From positions 16,209 through 80,208 of the forward strand of contig LSYV01000079.1 in the NCBI GenBank assembly GCA_001584585.1: 64,000 nt of DNA, given 5' to 3'. Positions within the stretch are counted from its first letter, which is position 1. Every line of letters starts with the position of its first letter. The notes under the pieces were generated by a model. The model did not search any database. It had not been told where the DNA came from and saw only the letters and a program-made list of their open reading frames with translations. The position numbers were made by a program, and so were the translations under genes. This DNA is from Gonium pectorale (taxonomy: Eukaryota > Chlorophyta > Chlorophyceae > Chlamydomonadales > Volvocaceae). Below are positions 39,074-50,731 of this stretch, piece by piece.

Positions 39074-39125
39074 GCGTTCACGCATGCTATGACAGCATGC
39101 ATGAAGGCATGCTGTCGTGGAACGC
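39074..39125. repeat. imperfect inverted repeat with GCATGC-rich arms
   Basis: GACAGCATGC at 39091-39100 is followed after six bases by its reverse complement GCATGCTGTC, and outer bases GCGTTC and GAACGC extend the pairing with a gap. It could form a stable hairpin, and could be the remnant of a small inverted-repeat element or of a structured RNA. Confidence 0.7.
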
Positions 39126-39835
39126 ACAGCCTGCGTGGATGGGAAGACGGACCCTGCTGACCCTGCATCCATCCACCTAGAAATGCGACCCTGGTGCGCG
39201 AAATAAAGTTGGACATGAGGCTACGAAGTACCGTGCAGAGGGTTCACTATCCACAGCAGCGCACCTTTGTACATACCCATTTACGCATATTTGTATGACG
39301 GTTGCAAGCGGCTGCCGAGGCTTGTGGCAAATAGAGCTCAGGGCGATGGTCGTCCTTGAAGGCTATACCATCAGCTGACGTACGTTGAGCCCTGTGTGGC
39401 GGCTAGGGGTGGCCCATGACGTGGCTTCACCCGCGTCGGGGCACCTTCATGCTCGCCCTAGAAGGTTGCAGTCGATGTCTTCGTCTTCTCTCTTAAGCAG
39501 CCCCTCGCTACTCCAAGCCTACAGCTTCTCGCGCCTTCCGTTTGAATGAGAACGGAAATAAACGTCCGTTTTTTTTCGTGGCATCCTCGGACAACGCGTT
39601 TGCGACTCTGTAGTCCCTTAGGCTTGTAGGCCCTTACCACCTTGGCCCTTGGATGCCGAACGCGAGAGACGGCCTCCCGTGAGCACCTTAGACCGCTGGG
39701 AACAGAGCCTCCTGGAAGAGGAATGGACCCAGCATCGTCGGCTTTGCACAGCGCACAGCAGGGATGCAGCTGCGCAGCCCTGGTGACGTGACGTTTGTGT
39801 CCAACACTGCGCGCGGCTCGGTCCAGCGTGCTGAA

Positions 39836-39891
39836 CCCCAATGTCCAATAGCTCAAACAACCGCCCCAATGTCCAATAGCTCAAACAACCG
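39836..39891. repeat. 28-bp perfect tandem duplication
   Basis: Two adjacent identical copies of a 28-bp unit (beginning CCCCAATGTCCAATAGCTCA) occupy 39836-39863 and 39864-39891. Their identity suggests a recent duplication. Confidence 0.9.
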
Positions 39892-41034
39892 CCCGGTTGT
39901 CTGTGCGCTGTCACACATGACACCTTGCACGTCTACCTCGTGTGGACGTGTGCCTTACTCAGGGCATGACATGCCGTCTGCGCAGGAGTTGTAGTAGGGC
40001 TGGTTTGCAGGAAAGAAAGAAACCTGCCATTGGTTGCGAGCAGACCTGGCTTGTCAGCGCTTGAGTACCGTATGCAGTTTGGTGAGGATGGGGGTGTACG
40101 GCAGATGCCACCTGCTCTAAGTCTATGTTTGTTGAAAGACCGGGGATCTCTCGACCCGATTAACCCAATTGACTTTCTGAGCGTTGGATCCTATGCGCCT
40201 CATTGGTTGGAAGGGTGCGAAGGATCTGCTGCAGCACGCTGCAACTAACATGTGAGCATATCGGAGAAGCCGCCGATGCACACAGCATTACTGCTCCACA
40301 TCACCCACAACCTTACCCTAGGTAACCCCCCGATAAATCGTTACCTTCAGCCTCCTGTTTACATTCTAGACCTCCTTCGTGGGTGTAGTAACCGCGCGCT
40401 GGGCGCCGACGTACATGGACGGACCGGTGGCATCGTGAACAACAGTGCCCAGCAGGGAGCCCTCCATCCGATTCTCCTCATGCCAGGCAACTTCACCGCT
40501 GGGCCCTTCTGGCCCCTCAGACGAGGGGCCCCGTCTGTTCGTTGCCCGCCTATGCCTTGCAACCGGTCAACCTACTGGAGACGTGGCGCCTTCGGTTGTG
40601 CACAGGGTGTCCCCTGGTCCCCAGGGTCTTCCCTGGTTGTGCAGGTCCGTGGAGGAGGCTTTCCTCTTCCCTTCCAATGCGGCATCACCACACACAACCC
40701 TACCGGCTCAGAGCTGCTTCTCGACCCATCGTTGCGGGTGGGGTGCTGGTCCAGCATTGCTTGGGTGTAGGCTCTCGGTGTCTCGGTGACTTCGGTAGGT
40801 CTCTCGATTGTCGTATTTGTCGAATCACGGACGCATGTTGGTTAGTTCTAACTGCTAACTGACACAACCGCAATGCCGTTGAGGACCTCGTTTCCGAGCT
40901 GAACTCAGAACTCCTACAATACATGTTCCCCACGACATCGTGCGAAATCCTACGGCGTCGGTGTTCTAGCAGACTCCTTTTTTCTTCAGATAGAAATAAG
41001 AATATGTAATGCACCAAACCGTTCATACACAACC

Positions 41035-44015
41035 ATGTCGAGCTCATCCCCGCGCAACTTTGACGACGTCCTGGCCTCACGCGTCGGAGCTTTTGGCAGA
41101 GGCCAGCTCGTCGTCCTGTCCATCGCATCGCTGTCACACGTGGTTATGGCGTCAATCTTGATGCTCATGGTGAGCAGTTGGGCCCAAGCGACCCGGGCCC
41201 ATGGCTCCCGCCATCACCAAGCGTGCTCCCGCAGGTGTTCACGGCGCAGGACCCCGTCACAGCTGGCGCCTGGGAGTGCGTTGCACCCGCATCTTCCGGG
41301 CCCGAAACCTTGGGAGGGGACGGGCTAGACGCCGCAGCCGCTTGCAAGGCACTTCAAGTACTAATCTCCGCGAGCGCCGGCACGGCACAGGCCAACAAGA
41401 CGGCCGGAATTGAATCCTCGAATTCTATACCTTCTCCATCCAGCACGTCTGCCCTGCGTGCGGCTTTCTGCGCCCTTCCCGCTGGGACGACCCGCTGGAC
41501 AAGGACTGGTTTCTCAAAGTTGTCAACCTACAACCTGTCGTGCGGCCGCGAGTGGACGGTTACTGTCCTCAACAGCGTTTACTTCGTCGGTCTTGCTGTA
41601 GGCGGCACAGTCTTTGGAGCTCTTTCGGACATGAACGGTCGTCGGACGTGTCTGTACGGATGTACGGTACTCACAGCGGCGGCGACTGTGGGCGAGGCGC
41701 TTGCACCGGTCTTTTGGCTACACGCGTTGTGCCGTGTAATCGGAGCTGCGGCGATCCAAGGCATGGCCATAGCAGATGTGGGTATGCGAAGTGCCGCGTA
41801 CCGATATGCATACCTTCTACTGGCGTCCGGTTTGGGTTCTGATGTTTATGTGGGGGGTTCAGTGCAGGTGCAAGCGGCAGCGCATACATGAACCTTCACA
41901 CTACTTACAAAATGCCTGTCCCGAGGCAACGGCATTCTGAACCCGATGGCTTCCGCAAGCGCGAATGGACGTAAGTGTACCGGCCAGCCCTTGGGAGTCC
42001 TTGTTGGTTCTGTGGTTCAGGTGGTCCTCGTCACGGAGCTTGTGGGCCCCGAGTACCGCGGCAGGGTGGGCATCTTAACCCAATCCTTCTTCATCGGTGG
42101 CGGTAAGCAGGGCCCAGGGAGTTGACTCTGGCCGAATCACGCGCATGCGCGCCCAGCTGCACTCTTCACTCGTGACCGCTGGCTCGGTGCTCGACCCACA
42201 TCGCTGCTTTGGCACTGGCGCTAGCATGGCTCGCGATGCCTGACTCCCTTTGAACCGGGTTGAGGGTCGGAGCCCGCCCCACGCACCCCTTCCCTGTTTG
42301 CGTGCCACTCCGATCTGCAACCCCCGGTCCTCAGAGTGCCTTGTGGCATACCTGGCGGCCCTGCTGCTCGAACGGGGCGGCTGGCGGCTCCTCACCCTGG
42401 TGTGCGCGGCGCTTTCCATTGCCTTCTTGGCAACTGCGCTGCTGATTCCCGAGTCGCCTCGTTGGCTCGCAGCCCAGGGCCGACGGGCGAGGGCTGCTGC
42501 GGTGCTGGCGCAGTTGGCAAAACTTAACGGTCGGGGAGTGGTGGACCAGCCTGCTATAGCCACCGCTCTCGACAGTGTCTCAGGCAATGGGGACTCCTCG
42601 AATGCGAAGAGTCTTGCCACCGGGGCCGCCCCAACGCTCGGTGATGCCCTTCACAACGCGCTCGTGCTTCGGTACATCGCAGTGACGTCAACAGCCCTGT
42701 GCACGCTCGTTCTGTCGTATTACGGCATAGGCTTCGCGCTGTCGTATATACCTGGCAGCCTGTACGTCTCATTCTTCTTAATCTCCATCGCCGAGGCGCC
42801 CTCCTCGCTGCTCGTGGGTCTCCTGATTGACCGGCTGGGTCGCTGCTGGCTGATCCTGGGCGGCATGGTGCTTAGTGGAGCGGCCTGCATCGCCTGCGGA
42901 CTGGCGGAGGGGGCGCCGGTGCTGCAGGTGCGAATGAGGGCTGGTGCCTGGGCTCACCATTCAGTCGCACGATCGATCATGCGGCTTGAATGGACGAATA
43001 AGTGTCGGCATTTCCCAGTTTCATGATGTCCTGGATGGTACGAAACGGGTCCGTGGGAGCAAAGATGCACTCTGTCATGCCCAACGTTGCCGCTGTCCAC
43101 CCTCCTTGTTTTGCTCTTTGGGCCAATTAATTGGCTGAACAGGTGGTGCTGGCCATGGTCGGCAAGTTCGGTTGCAGTGGCGCGTGGTCTGTGCTGGTGG
43201 TGTACTGCGCAGAGCTATTCCCCACGGCGCTGCGCTCTCTGCTGAGCGGTGCCATATATCAGGGCGCCCGCGCGGGCGGGGTGGCGGCGCCTTTCGTCTT
43301 CCTGCTGGGCAGTGCAAGCGGTGAGAGCGGTGAGGTGCGAGGTTGCACCGTGTCGTCAGAGAAGTTGGTAAGCCTCCTACGTGGGGTCCACCCCTGACGT
43401 CACCAATATACTGTTTCGGTTCTATCAACGGTTTCAAGGGGACATGCGCGGGCGGTGCGACCAAATGTAGCCACACGGTTGCCTCACCAGAGTTCAGGGC
43501 CTGCGCTCTTTGGTCGCCCCAAGTGGTTACCGGCAGATGCATCGTCTGAACTCGGGCACCTCGTGGTTCTGACTCTTTGTGCTCTTATTCGACGGCCCGA
43601 CGCAGGCTTCGAGCAGCTACCCTTCTGGCTGATGGGCACGGTGACGCTTGCGGCTGCGCTCACCTGCGTTCTGCTCCCTGAGACCCGTGGGTCGCCGCAA
43701 CCGGAGACGTTATCGGAGATGGAGGCCAACGCGGGACGCACAACGTGGGCCGCCCTGAAGGCAGCCTGGATGCCCAGAGGAGCAAGTACCGCGGGGGGCA
43801 AAGACAGTCGGCCCATTGGCAACCGCAGTGCGCAAAGTGTTGTGGGGATTCGTTGTGTGCAACAAGGGGATAGCGCCGGCGCGCCTGCAGCGTGTTTGGG
43901 TGATCAAGGGCACGCGTTGGAATTTGAGGAATTACGCGCTGGCTGCAGTGGGGAGAGCTCTCCGCTTCTAAAAGGCGGTGGGTCGTGGCATAGCGATGGT
44001 GTGCAGCACTGCTGA
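41035..44015 (+). CDS. MFS transporter, SLC22 / organic cation transporter-like
   Basis: Six exons (41035-41169, 41235-41777, 42021-42102, 42335-42927, 43143-43320, 43606-44015) join in phase to 646 residues. The first helix (LVVLSIASLSHVVMAS) is followed by a large Cys-containing loop of about 120 residues, the hallmark of the SLC22 organic ion transporters. Then come the MFS signature GALSDMNGRR, VTELVGPEYRGRVG and the sugar/OCT motif PESPRWLAAQGR, and the second half has a matching LLIDRLGR and AELFPTALR. A long Ser/Gly-rich C-terminal tail ends the protein. It should be a 12-helix carrier moving an organic ion or small solute across a membrane; the substrate cannot be told from sequence. 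The start ATG directly precedes a normal cytosolic N-terminus (SSSSPRNFDDVL) like that of OCTs. Confidence 0.88.
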
Positions 44016-47000
44016 TACGGATTAGGAACCTGGTGCACCGCAAGGTGGAACGCAATACCAACTGCGGCGTACAAATGGTTTGTTTCTGCCCCCTGCACTC
44101 ACTCATGACATAAAAACCCCTCTCAATGTGATGGTGTATGGTACCGAGTTTTCGTGTCTTGTATGGTGTGGCGCACGAAGAATGGCGGGAGAAATGTGTC
44201 GAGTGCACGCGCGGCATACACCGACACTGCCAGCTGGCACTTGTCCCGCCGTCGTTGTAGTTTGATGCATTTGAAAATGTATTTCCTGTCGTACTCGGGT
44301 CGAATCCAGGGTCGAATGCCAGCGACGACCCAGGACAGAGGCAGGTCGGACAGGCTGCTTTCACAGCCTGCTTGGTAAGATATACTGGACGGGCGGGGAA
44401 GCGCCTGGCCCCAGTCGGCAGGCTAGGTTGGGCCCGGAGGTCAAGGGCTTTCATATCCAGAATGGGCGGCAGCCCTTGCTTCTGTCTGCATGTCAGTGTT
44501 ACAATTTAAGTTTCCGGAATGGGCCATACAGTTCTTTCCCTGTGTTCTCATGGGGCTTTTGACCCTTGGTTCGTTATGCCCTGTATTTTGCCTGCGTCGG
44601 GGCTTCACTCAGCATACTTGATTTACTACATACGCATGCAGTGGTTCGTAATGACGGTGCGTTGCGGTGCTTCAACGACGACGTCCATCAGGGGTTGGGA
44701 GCTGGACCGGGCCATGCGAGGCAGGTCGCATTGGGACATGGAGAAGGCGACACCTACGCTGCCCTTGCTAGTCCTTACTCGAGGAGCTCAAGGAACGCAA
44801 ACGCCGGCCCTGGGTTTGGTGCTAAGAAAGGTGGGCGTTGGCCCACAGAAAAATGCATTGACCGGATGGGCATTGCTAGGTGGTTTCCAAATGCACGGTG
44901 TTTTGCCCTACAGCTGTACTTATTTCTGTAGAAGGGTTACAGGCGGAGAGACGAGAAAGGGCGCAGACATGTACTGTAACTGCGGGCTGGCGAAGAAAGA
45001 GAAATCTGCACCGGAAGGAAGCACCGGTCGTGCAGGTGCAAGATGGGGGATTCCAGAGGGGTGACACGGCTTCTGGCTGGAGGGGAGCTGGTCGCTGCCA
45101 GTCACGGCCAGGATGCTGCTGGATACGTGAATTCGGAGTGTGTAGGGTGCCACCCAACCTCGCGGGGCGAAGGATGATTGGGAGTGGCGGCGGGAGCGAA
45201 CGTGAGGGGAAATGAGCACATAGGCCACTGCTGCAGATTATGCCAGTCACTAACTTTTTGTCGTGGTCTTGGTCGGTCTCTGAGGATGGTCCTTGAGGAG
45301 GCCGTGGGAGGGCGGCGCGGTGTCCGCGCATGGGATTGCCTTCCGGCAGCCCAAAAGCCATCCGCGAGATCCGCGCAACCGGGCAGTGCGGCGATGTGCT
45401 GCATGAGAGCGGGCTAGCGGTGTACGACTGTGCGTTGGCTTTCACGTACTGGCAGCAAGGCGGCAGTGTTGTCATGCCAGATCACGGGATTAGCATAGTG
45501 GCGGCTGTGACTACCCATCACATCCTTGACTAGTTTGGTGGTACAGCAGGTAGTGGGATGTATTGGGTTCCACACGCTAACTGTAACGATGACGACGACG
45601 ACTCACGGCTCCATTAGTAACGAACAATCGATCGGCTCCAACCAGCTATCTCACGCAAGATACCAACTAAAGCTATCCTAGACACTCATGCCGGGGCCCT
45701 GACAAATAACGATGGCACTGCTGAGGCCTATCGGGTTGCCAGCTTCGACGGGATCATGCGGTCTGGACTCGTCTTACAGTGTATCCTACGGCTTTGTGCC
45801 TTGTAACAAGCGCCCTCTTCACGACGAGCGACAGCGAGTCAAGGAGCGCCTGTTCCATGCGCTGTGCGGGCCCATACCCAGGCGTCGGGCTCTCGGCCAC
45901 CCTGGAGCAACAACAGCCTTCTCAACACACCGCCTTATACCCCTGGCAGGTGCGTGGAGGCATAGTTATATAAGAACAGATATAATCTGTAACGTGATAC
46001 TAGCGCCAATGCGCAGACCATAGGGTACAGCGACCCATTGACCCATCGTAACCCGACACGCACATGCCCTTGTCTTCTGGCGAACCCGGTCACGGGCAGC
46101 ACGCCATGCGGAATCCAACATACCATATCCTGTTTAACTCAATATCTCATGCAGCTGACAGCTCTGCCGGTAAAACCGACGTGCCGATAATCCAGCTGTA
46201 GCGAGGGGCGTGTACCCGCTACAAATATAAGCAAGTTCCGGTGCCGGCCCAGCATCTCGAGAGGCCTTTTGGCACCGCTGTTACACCAGCACTACAGTGT
46301 CAACACTCGGACAGTTGAGCAGGAGGCAGGCATGCGGCCCTCAGGAGGTGTTGCCCTGACGTCGCCGCTTGCTGACCTGCTGATCGTCTACCTGATATTT
46401 CTGCCAGCCGAAGCGGGATCAACTGGGCGGGTGTGGTTGTGCCCGAGGTGCGGGTCAAAAGGGGAGGAGCAGGTATGGGGCGAAGGGTCGTCAAAGCGGG
46501 AGTGGGGCTTTCCGTAGCTGATTTGGAAGGCAGCAGGTCGATGTCGGCGGGAGAGGGATGTGCAGCTAGGGGCAGGGGAGAGGCGAAAGGGGCCGCGGCG
46601 AGTTTGATATCTTGGGCAAATTGCACTTATCGCCGAAGTAGGGCTGTGTGCAGGGTTTCGTTTTGAAGTGTGAAACGCTGGAAATAGGGCGCCACAACTC
46701 CTAACTGTTGGGGGCGGCGGAGGGAGGATGTCATACGATACGGTGCCGCGTTATCCATTTACTCCTGGGGCAAGGGTATGCTCAGGCGACGGAGCTATGT
46801 GGTGGCGTGGGCAATGTCCAGAGGTGGGCGGGGGTTCTACGGTAATACGACTGCGTGTGCGAGTTGCAGGTGGCCGGGGATACACGATGTGGCCCCCCTG
46901 TGAATTCACGTTGAAGGCAGTATGTAGGGGGGCAATTTGGGGCTGACCGGCAGCCCTCTGCTCGAGATCTTGGAGGACAGAGAACACTACATACAGTAGT

Positions 47001-47293
47001 CAACAACGCGTTCGGCTTTGGATCCAGTCAGTTGGGCTGTCGGATTCTATGCTGCAGAAGGACTTTGCTTTTCTTCATACTCTTCATCCGACTCCACTCA
47101 TTCGTGCTGCAGGACAGAAAAAAGGTCAGGCCGCAGCCCAGACTGCCGTTTCAGCACAGCTCGGCTCGTGCAGAGACAAGATAATCCTACTTAAGGCACT
47201 TGACAGTCTTGTTCTAGCCAGGTAGCACCCATCGAGGCTATACCTTGAGCTTTGGACGACACACTCGCGCACGCAGCGAGCGGAACAAAGAGG
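44016..47293. other. intergenic interval, transporter 3' UTR and beyond
   Basis: No convincing exon was found in 3.3 kb. A TGTAA at 44975-44979 may end the transporter transcript. A TATAA-like stretch (AAATATAAGC) is at about 46225, but it is over 1 kb from the next start codon. The remainder shows no repeats, tRNA-like cloverleaf or transposon genes that I can support. Confidence 0.45.
44975..44979 (+). terminator. candidate TGTAA poly(A) signal for the transporter
   Basis: This is the first TGTAA after the stop at 44015, about 960 nt downstream. Long 3' UTRs are common in volvocine algae, so the spacing is acceptable. The motif alone is weak evidence. Confidence 0.35.
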
Positions 47294-48856
47294 ATGCCTC
47301 CGCGCAAGCGGAAGGCGCAGCAGGCTCTTGCGGCCATTAACGAAGACGATCAAGAGAAGCCTTCCGCGGTGCAGGAGGATGTCCCTACCGCTGCTCCGCA
47401 TGCCGCGGAAAGTGAGGAGCAGGTTGTCCAGCACATCGTTGCGGAGTGCAAGGAGCAGGGTGAGAGACCATATCCAGCGCTGTGGACACGGAGTGCAAGG
47501 GTTAGGGGCTTGTCATGACAACGGGCGCGCCTGACTTGCGGCCTCCGGCTCGCACGCAGTGGAGGCCAAGGCGACGAGCCTGATTGAGGCAGCGCGCCAG
47601 CGCGTGCAGCACCTAAGGACGGATGCAGAGCTCGCTTTCATCAAGCTTACAAAGCAGGTGGGTTCCGCTCGTAATTGCTCTTGCTAGGGGTGTGTGGTGT
47701 GCCATGTGGGTCATTAACGAGGTCTCGGGGTCTTAGCGCAGGTCCGCCAGACTCCAGTTGCGGACTTCTTCAAGCTGGCGCCCGAGCAGGCCGCAGCCAG
47801 CAGCCTGGGCAGCGTGCTGCAGCGGCTTCGGCGCCTGCAACAGGGAGGCGAGGGCGGGGATCCTGCCGAGGCCGAGGCTGTTACCATGATTGCGTCAACG
47901 TTGGCGGCAGCGGGCGGCGGAGGTGCACTGCCACAGGACACGGACCGCGTGCAGGCCGCAGAGCCGCAGCAGCCGCTTGGCGGCGCTGGAGCGGATGCGG
48001 CTGCCGGACCCAGCACCTCGGCCGCGCACGCAGCAGCGCTGATGCCGCCACCTGCGGCGCGTGCGCCTCTCTCACAGCTCAACACCGCGGCACGCGCCCC
48101 CATGTCGCACGAGATCGTATACTCCGCGAACGGTGGGCACATGCAAATGCCGCACTTAGGTGACGCAGATCAGACCGCCGAATATGCAGGCATCCTGCTG
48201 CTGTGCGAAACCAGCGGTACTGTCCTCGTGTGGATGTACACAGCCCACCCACGGACTTGCTTGTGGTGTCGGCCTCCGCAGGTTCGCCTATCTACTTGAA
48301 CGTAGCCGCGGCCAGCGCCGCTCCCGCCACCTGCAACGCCAAGGGCGGCGCGATGCCAGGCATCGCCGACGCTACCCCCGCGATGGGCGCAAGCTTCGCC
48401 ATGGCAGCAGCGCCGCCGCAGACCATGGCCTTTACGGGCAACACCTTCCGGCGCGCCACCGCGGCTCGGGGCCGCACCAAGCAGGCCACCCGCGCCATCA
48501 CAGTCACGACGCAAGGTACGCCCCGTATCCTGCTATCCCGTGCATGCCAGAAGTTCGCTGCCTTGTTCCCTCATTGCATGAAGAACATTGCCTTGTTGTT
48601 AACCTTTTACAACAGTCTGGGTGACAGTCACGGTCATGCAACCCGTGCAGACGGCCGGTGCTTCGTTGTTGATGACATGATTGGGCTTGCGGGCGTGCCG
48701 GACAAGTACCGTGAAGAGGTGCGCCGGCTGCTAGAGGCGGACATGCAGGACCTGACCGCGCTGTACAAGTCCGTGACCACAATTGAGCAGGCCAACGCGG
48801 CAGTTGCGGCCCCGACGACGACAACCGGGACTGCGCGCGCGACGCGGCGCCGGTGA
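47294..48856 (+). CDS. borealin-like chromosomal passenger complex subunit
   Basis: Five exons (47294-47459, 47560-47657, 47742-48159, 48282-48515, 48651-48856) give 373 residues. It starts MPPRKRK, then a helix of about 55 residues (EEQVVQHIVAECKEQVEAKA, ending VRQTPVADFFKL) with the spacing of the borealin N-terminal helix that bundles with survivin and INCENP. A disordered Ala/Pro-rich middle follows, then GSPIYLNVAAA, a Thr/Arg-rich patch (MAFTGNTFRRATAARGRTK), TVTTQDGRCFVVDDM, and a C-terminal helix (YREEVRRLLEADMQDLTALY). This order matches the animal and plant borealin plan, with a central TPxF/R-rich region and a short C-terminal dimerisation domain. Borealin homologues diverge strongly, so the call rests on architecture rather than identity. 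It would act at centromeres and the division plane with Aurora kinase. Confidence 0.6.
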
Positions 48857-49273
48857 CAAGCAGCCCGTGGCTCAGGTTCCTTCCAATGCGGGGCCCTAGA
48901 GCGCGGAGGGTTGGCAAGGCGGCTCCTGCGCAGCGCTGAGTGTTGGCAAGGTGGCTCATGGCAACTTTAAGTGACATAGATGCCGGGTTAACCTACGCTT
49001 TTGAGCATCCGCAGAGGGTAAGGGCGATCGCCCCTGACTGGGCTCGAGCAGGGTTGCCGCGAGGCGAAATATTCTTGGACTCGCTGAGGGTGGCGGGCCG
49101 TCCGCCAACACCTGGAGCCTAAGGATTGATAACCTGCTATGCTATGCAGTAGCTGCACTGATGTCATTTCTTAACAGCATCGTATTAGGCACTCCCATCT
49201 GGGCACACGTTTGGCTGTGCTGCACTTCAAGGATACAGTGCCGTACTTGAAGAGGCCTTGATGCGCAGAGTGA

Positions 49274-49399
49274 TAGGTGTTGAAAAGGAAAACGCATACG
49301 ACGAGCGTAAGCGCGAAAGTGATGGCGTCGGTGTAGGACCCAGCTCCAGAGGCAGTCGAAGGGGCGATGTCCCTGCCGGCGGCGACCACCACCGTAGCC
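49274..49399 (-). repeat. dispersed repeat copy A, exon-like
   Basis: This is about 85-90 percent identical to 50514-50648 over its length. On the minus strand it has a 3' splice site (CGGCAG), an open stretch encoding GSYTDAITFALTLV, and a donor GTATGCG. The translated part is a hydrophobic helix. Compared with copy B it lacks 7-8 bases just before the acceptor. It may be a pseudo-exon or a real exon of an unassembled gene. Confidence 0.6.
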
Positions 49400-49910
49400 A
49401 CCGAGTGATAGGTGTACCAAAAAAGAGAACCAGAAACGGGGAAGGCAGCCTCTACGGACATAGATATGTAAGCACGGGCAAAGCATGGGGAAGCGCATGA
49501 GGTTCGTTGGAAGATAGCAAAGGTGTTCAGCGGCCATGGCCCCGTAGCATACCTGAAGCCCCGGAGAGCAAATGCAAGATGGCATGTTGAATATTCATGC
49601 AAACACTTTCTACATCAGCGTACCTTATTATTCAAATACGGGTAACGTGATGCGACTGACTCAAGCGCACATGTCCAGATCCCCACTCTGAGATGTTGCT
49701 GCATGCTGAACAGCTGCCATAGCCCTTATACGTACATTACGTAGTACATTCTGACAACCTTGCCGGGGCCAAGGGTACTTTGCTGATGCAGCGGTATCCG
49801 CGTTAGCATACCCCGTCGCTTGCGACAGAAGTCCACCCAAGCACAGGCACTGTCCAACTTTTCTCACCAAGTGACTGACTGAGTGAGAGCTCCCACGCAG
49901 GTAAGGCATC

Positions 49911-49915
49911 TTACA
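49911..49915 (-). terminator. candidate TGTAA poly(A) signal for the GalT-like gene
   Basis: TTACA on the plus strand is the first minus-strand TGTAA after the stop codon at 50732, about 820 nt downstream. If it is used, the GalT-like 3' UTR would span repeat copy B. Confidence 0.3.
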
Positions 49916-50513
49916 TCGTACCCTCTCTAGCGTTGCGTCCTCGCTGACAACCCGTGAGAAGCAACTCGCTCAGATGGGGCCCATACAGCCGTTCAATACC
50001 TGTGTACAACGCACATGCTGACCACACAACAAACTTAGAGTTCGCTTGTTCGCAACCGTTATATTTGCCGACGGAAAGCGCCCTTCGCACGCGCGAGCAC
50101 CAAGCGTCCAGGCCCCACTGATGGAACAAGTAGGTGGTGGGCCCACTAGCCCTTGCACACAAGTCATGGCTCCGCCAGTGCGGCCTCTGCCCGCCCGCTC
50201 AGAGTTTCTACGTAAAATGGGAGCGCCGGGAACCAGTGTAGCACGACACATGTCCCGCAGAAGCAGCTGTGTCATTACGGCGCAGGGGCCTCGGACGCGT
50301 CGATTCGGAACTGGGTTGGGACGCAACCGCTCCGTTGCAACCCGCATTCCCCACGTAGCGACCCGTTTACCCCTTCATTATCTCCTCGTAGCCTGCCGTC
50401 ACTGCGCTCGCTTACCCTCTCTGCTCGTTTCAGCGCGCCGGCGGCATGCATGCCGCCATAAGCATCTGGGTCGTCACGGTTTCCAGGTTTCAGCTTGCTC
50501 GCACCAGTCATCA

Positions 50514-50648
50514 TGGGTGTTGAAAAGGAAGAACGCATACGACGAGCGTAAGCGCGAAAGTGATGATGTCGTTGTAGGACCCAGTTCCCGAGGTAGTCGA
50601 AGGGGTGATGTCCCTGCATGTCAGTTCGGCGGCGACCACCACCGTAGC
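50514..50648 (-). repeat. dispersed repeat copy B, exon-like
   Basis: This is the second copy of the segment at 49274-49399, same orientation, about 1.24 kb away. It has the better acceptor (CTGACATGCAG), encodes GSYNDIITFALTLV and has the same donor GTATGCG. Differences from copy A are mostly amino-acid changing (Thr/Ala three times, Asn/Thr, Ile/Ala). Confidence 0.6.
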
Positions 50649-50731
50649 CCCCAATGCGGCCCAGAATTCTCTCTGGGGTGACCCTATGCGATGCAGGCGA
50701 CCCTGGCGCACAACGCGCCCTCAAAACACTA

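Larger units (their letters stand above)
38591..41034. other. intergenic interval between kinase-like gene and transporter
   Basis: This 2.4-kb stretch has no convincing exon. It contains a strong imperfect hairpin at 39074-39125, a 28-bp tandem duplication at 39836-39891, and a GTTGGCC...GGCCAAC inverted repeat near 39040-39067. No TGTAA lies within 2 kb of the kinase stop; the first is at 41005-41009. The left part is probably the kinase 3' UTR and the right part the transporter promoter. Confidence 0.5.
48857..50731. other. interval with a duplicated exon-like segment, convergent 3' flanks
   Basis: This lies between the borealin-like stop (plus) and the GalT-like stop (minus). It carries two copies of a 125-135-bp segment (49274-49399 and 50514-50648) that read as an exon on the minus strand. 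TGTAA occurs at 49467-49471 (plus) and on the minus strand at 49911-49915. No full gene could be assembled around the copies. Confidence 0.45.

Noticed and set aside
41005..41009. TGTAA as poly(A) signal of the kinase-like gene
   Set aside because: It is 2.4 kb past the kinase stop and only 26 bp before the transporter start codon.
44519..45064. 181-codon plus-strand frame downstream of the transporter
   Set aside because: No family resemblance, irregular composition and position in the probable 3' UTR; treated as chance.
46300..46626. Minus-strand Pro/Ala/Ser-rich open frame
   Set aside because: Composition follows local GC content and there are no splice partners or upstream start context; not supported as a gene.
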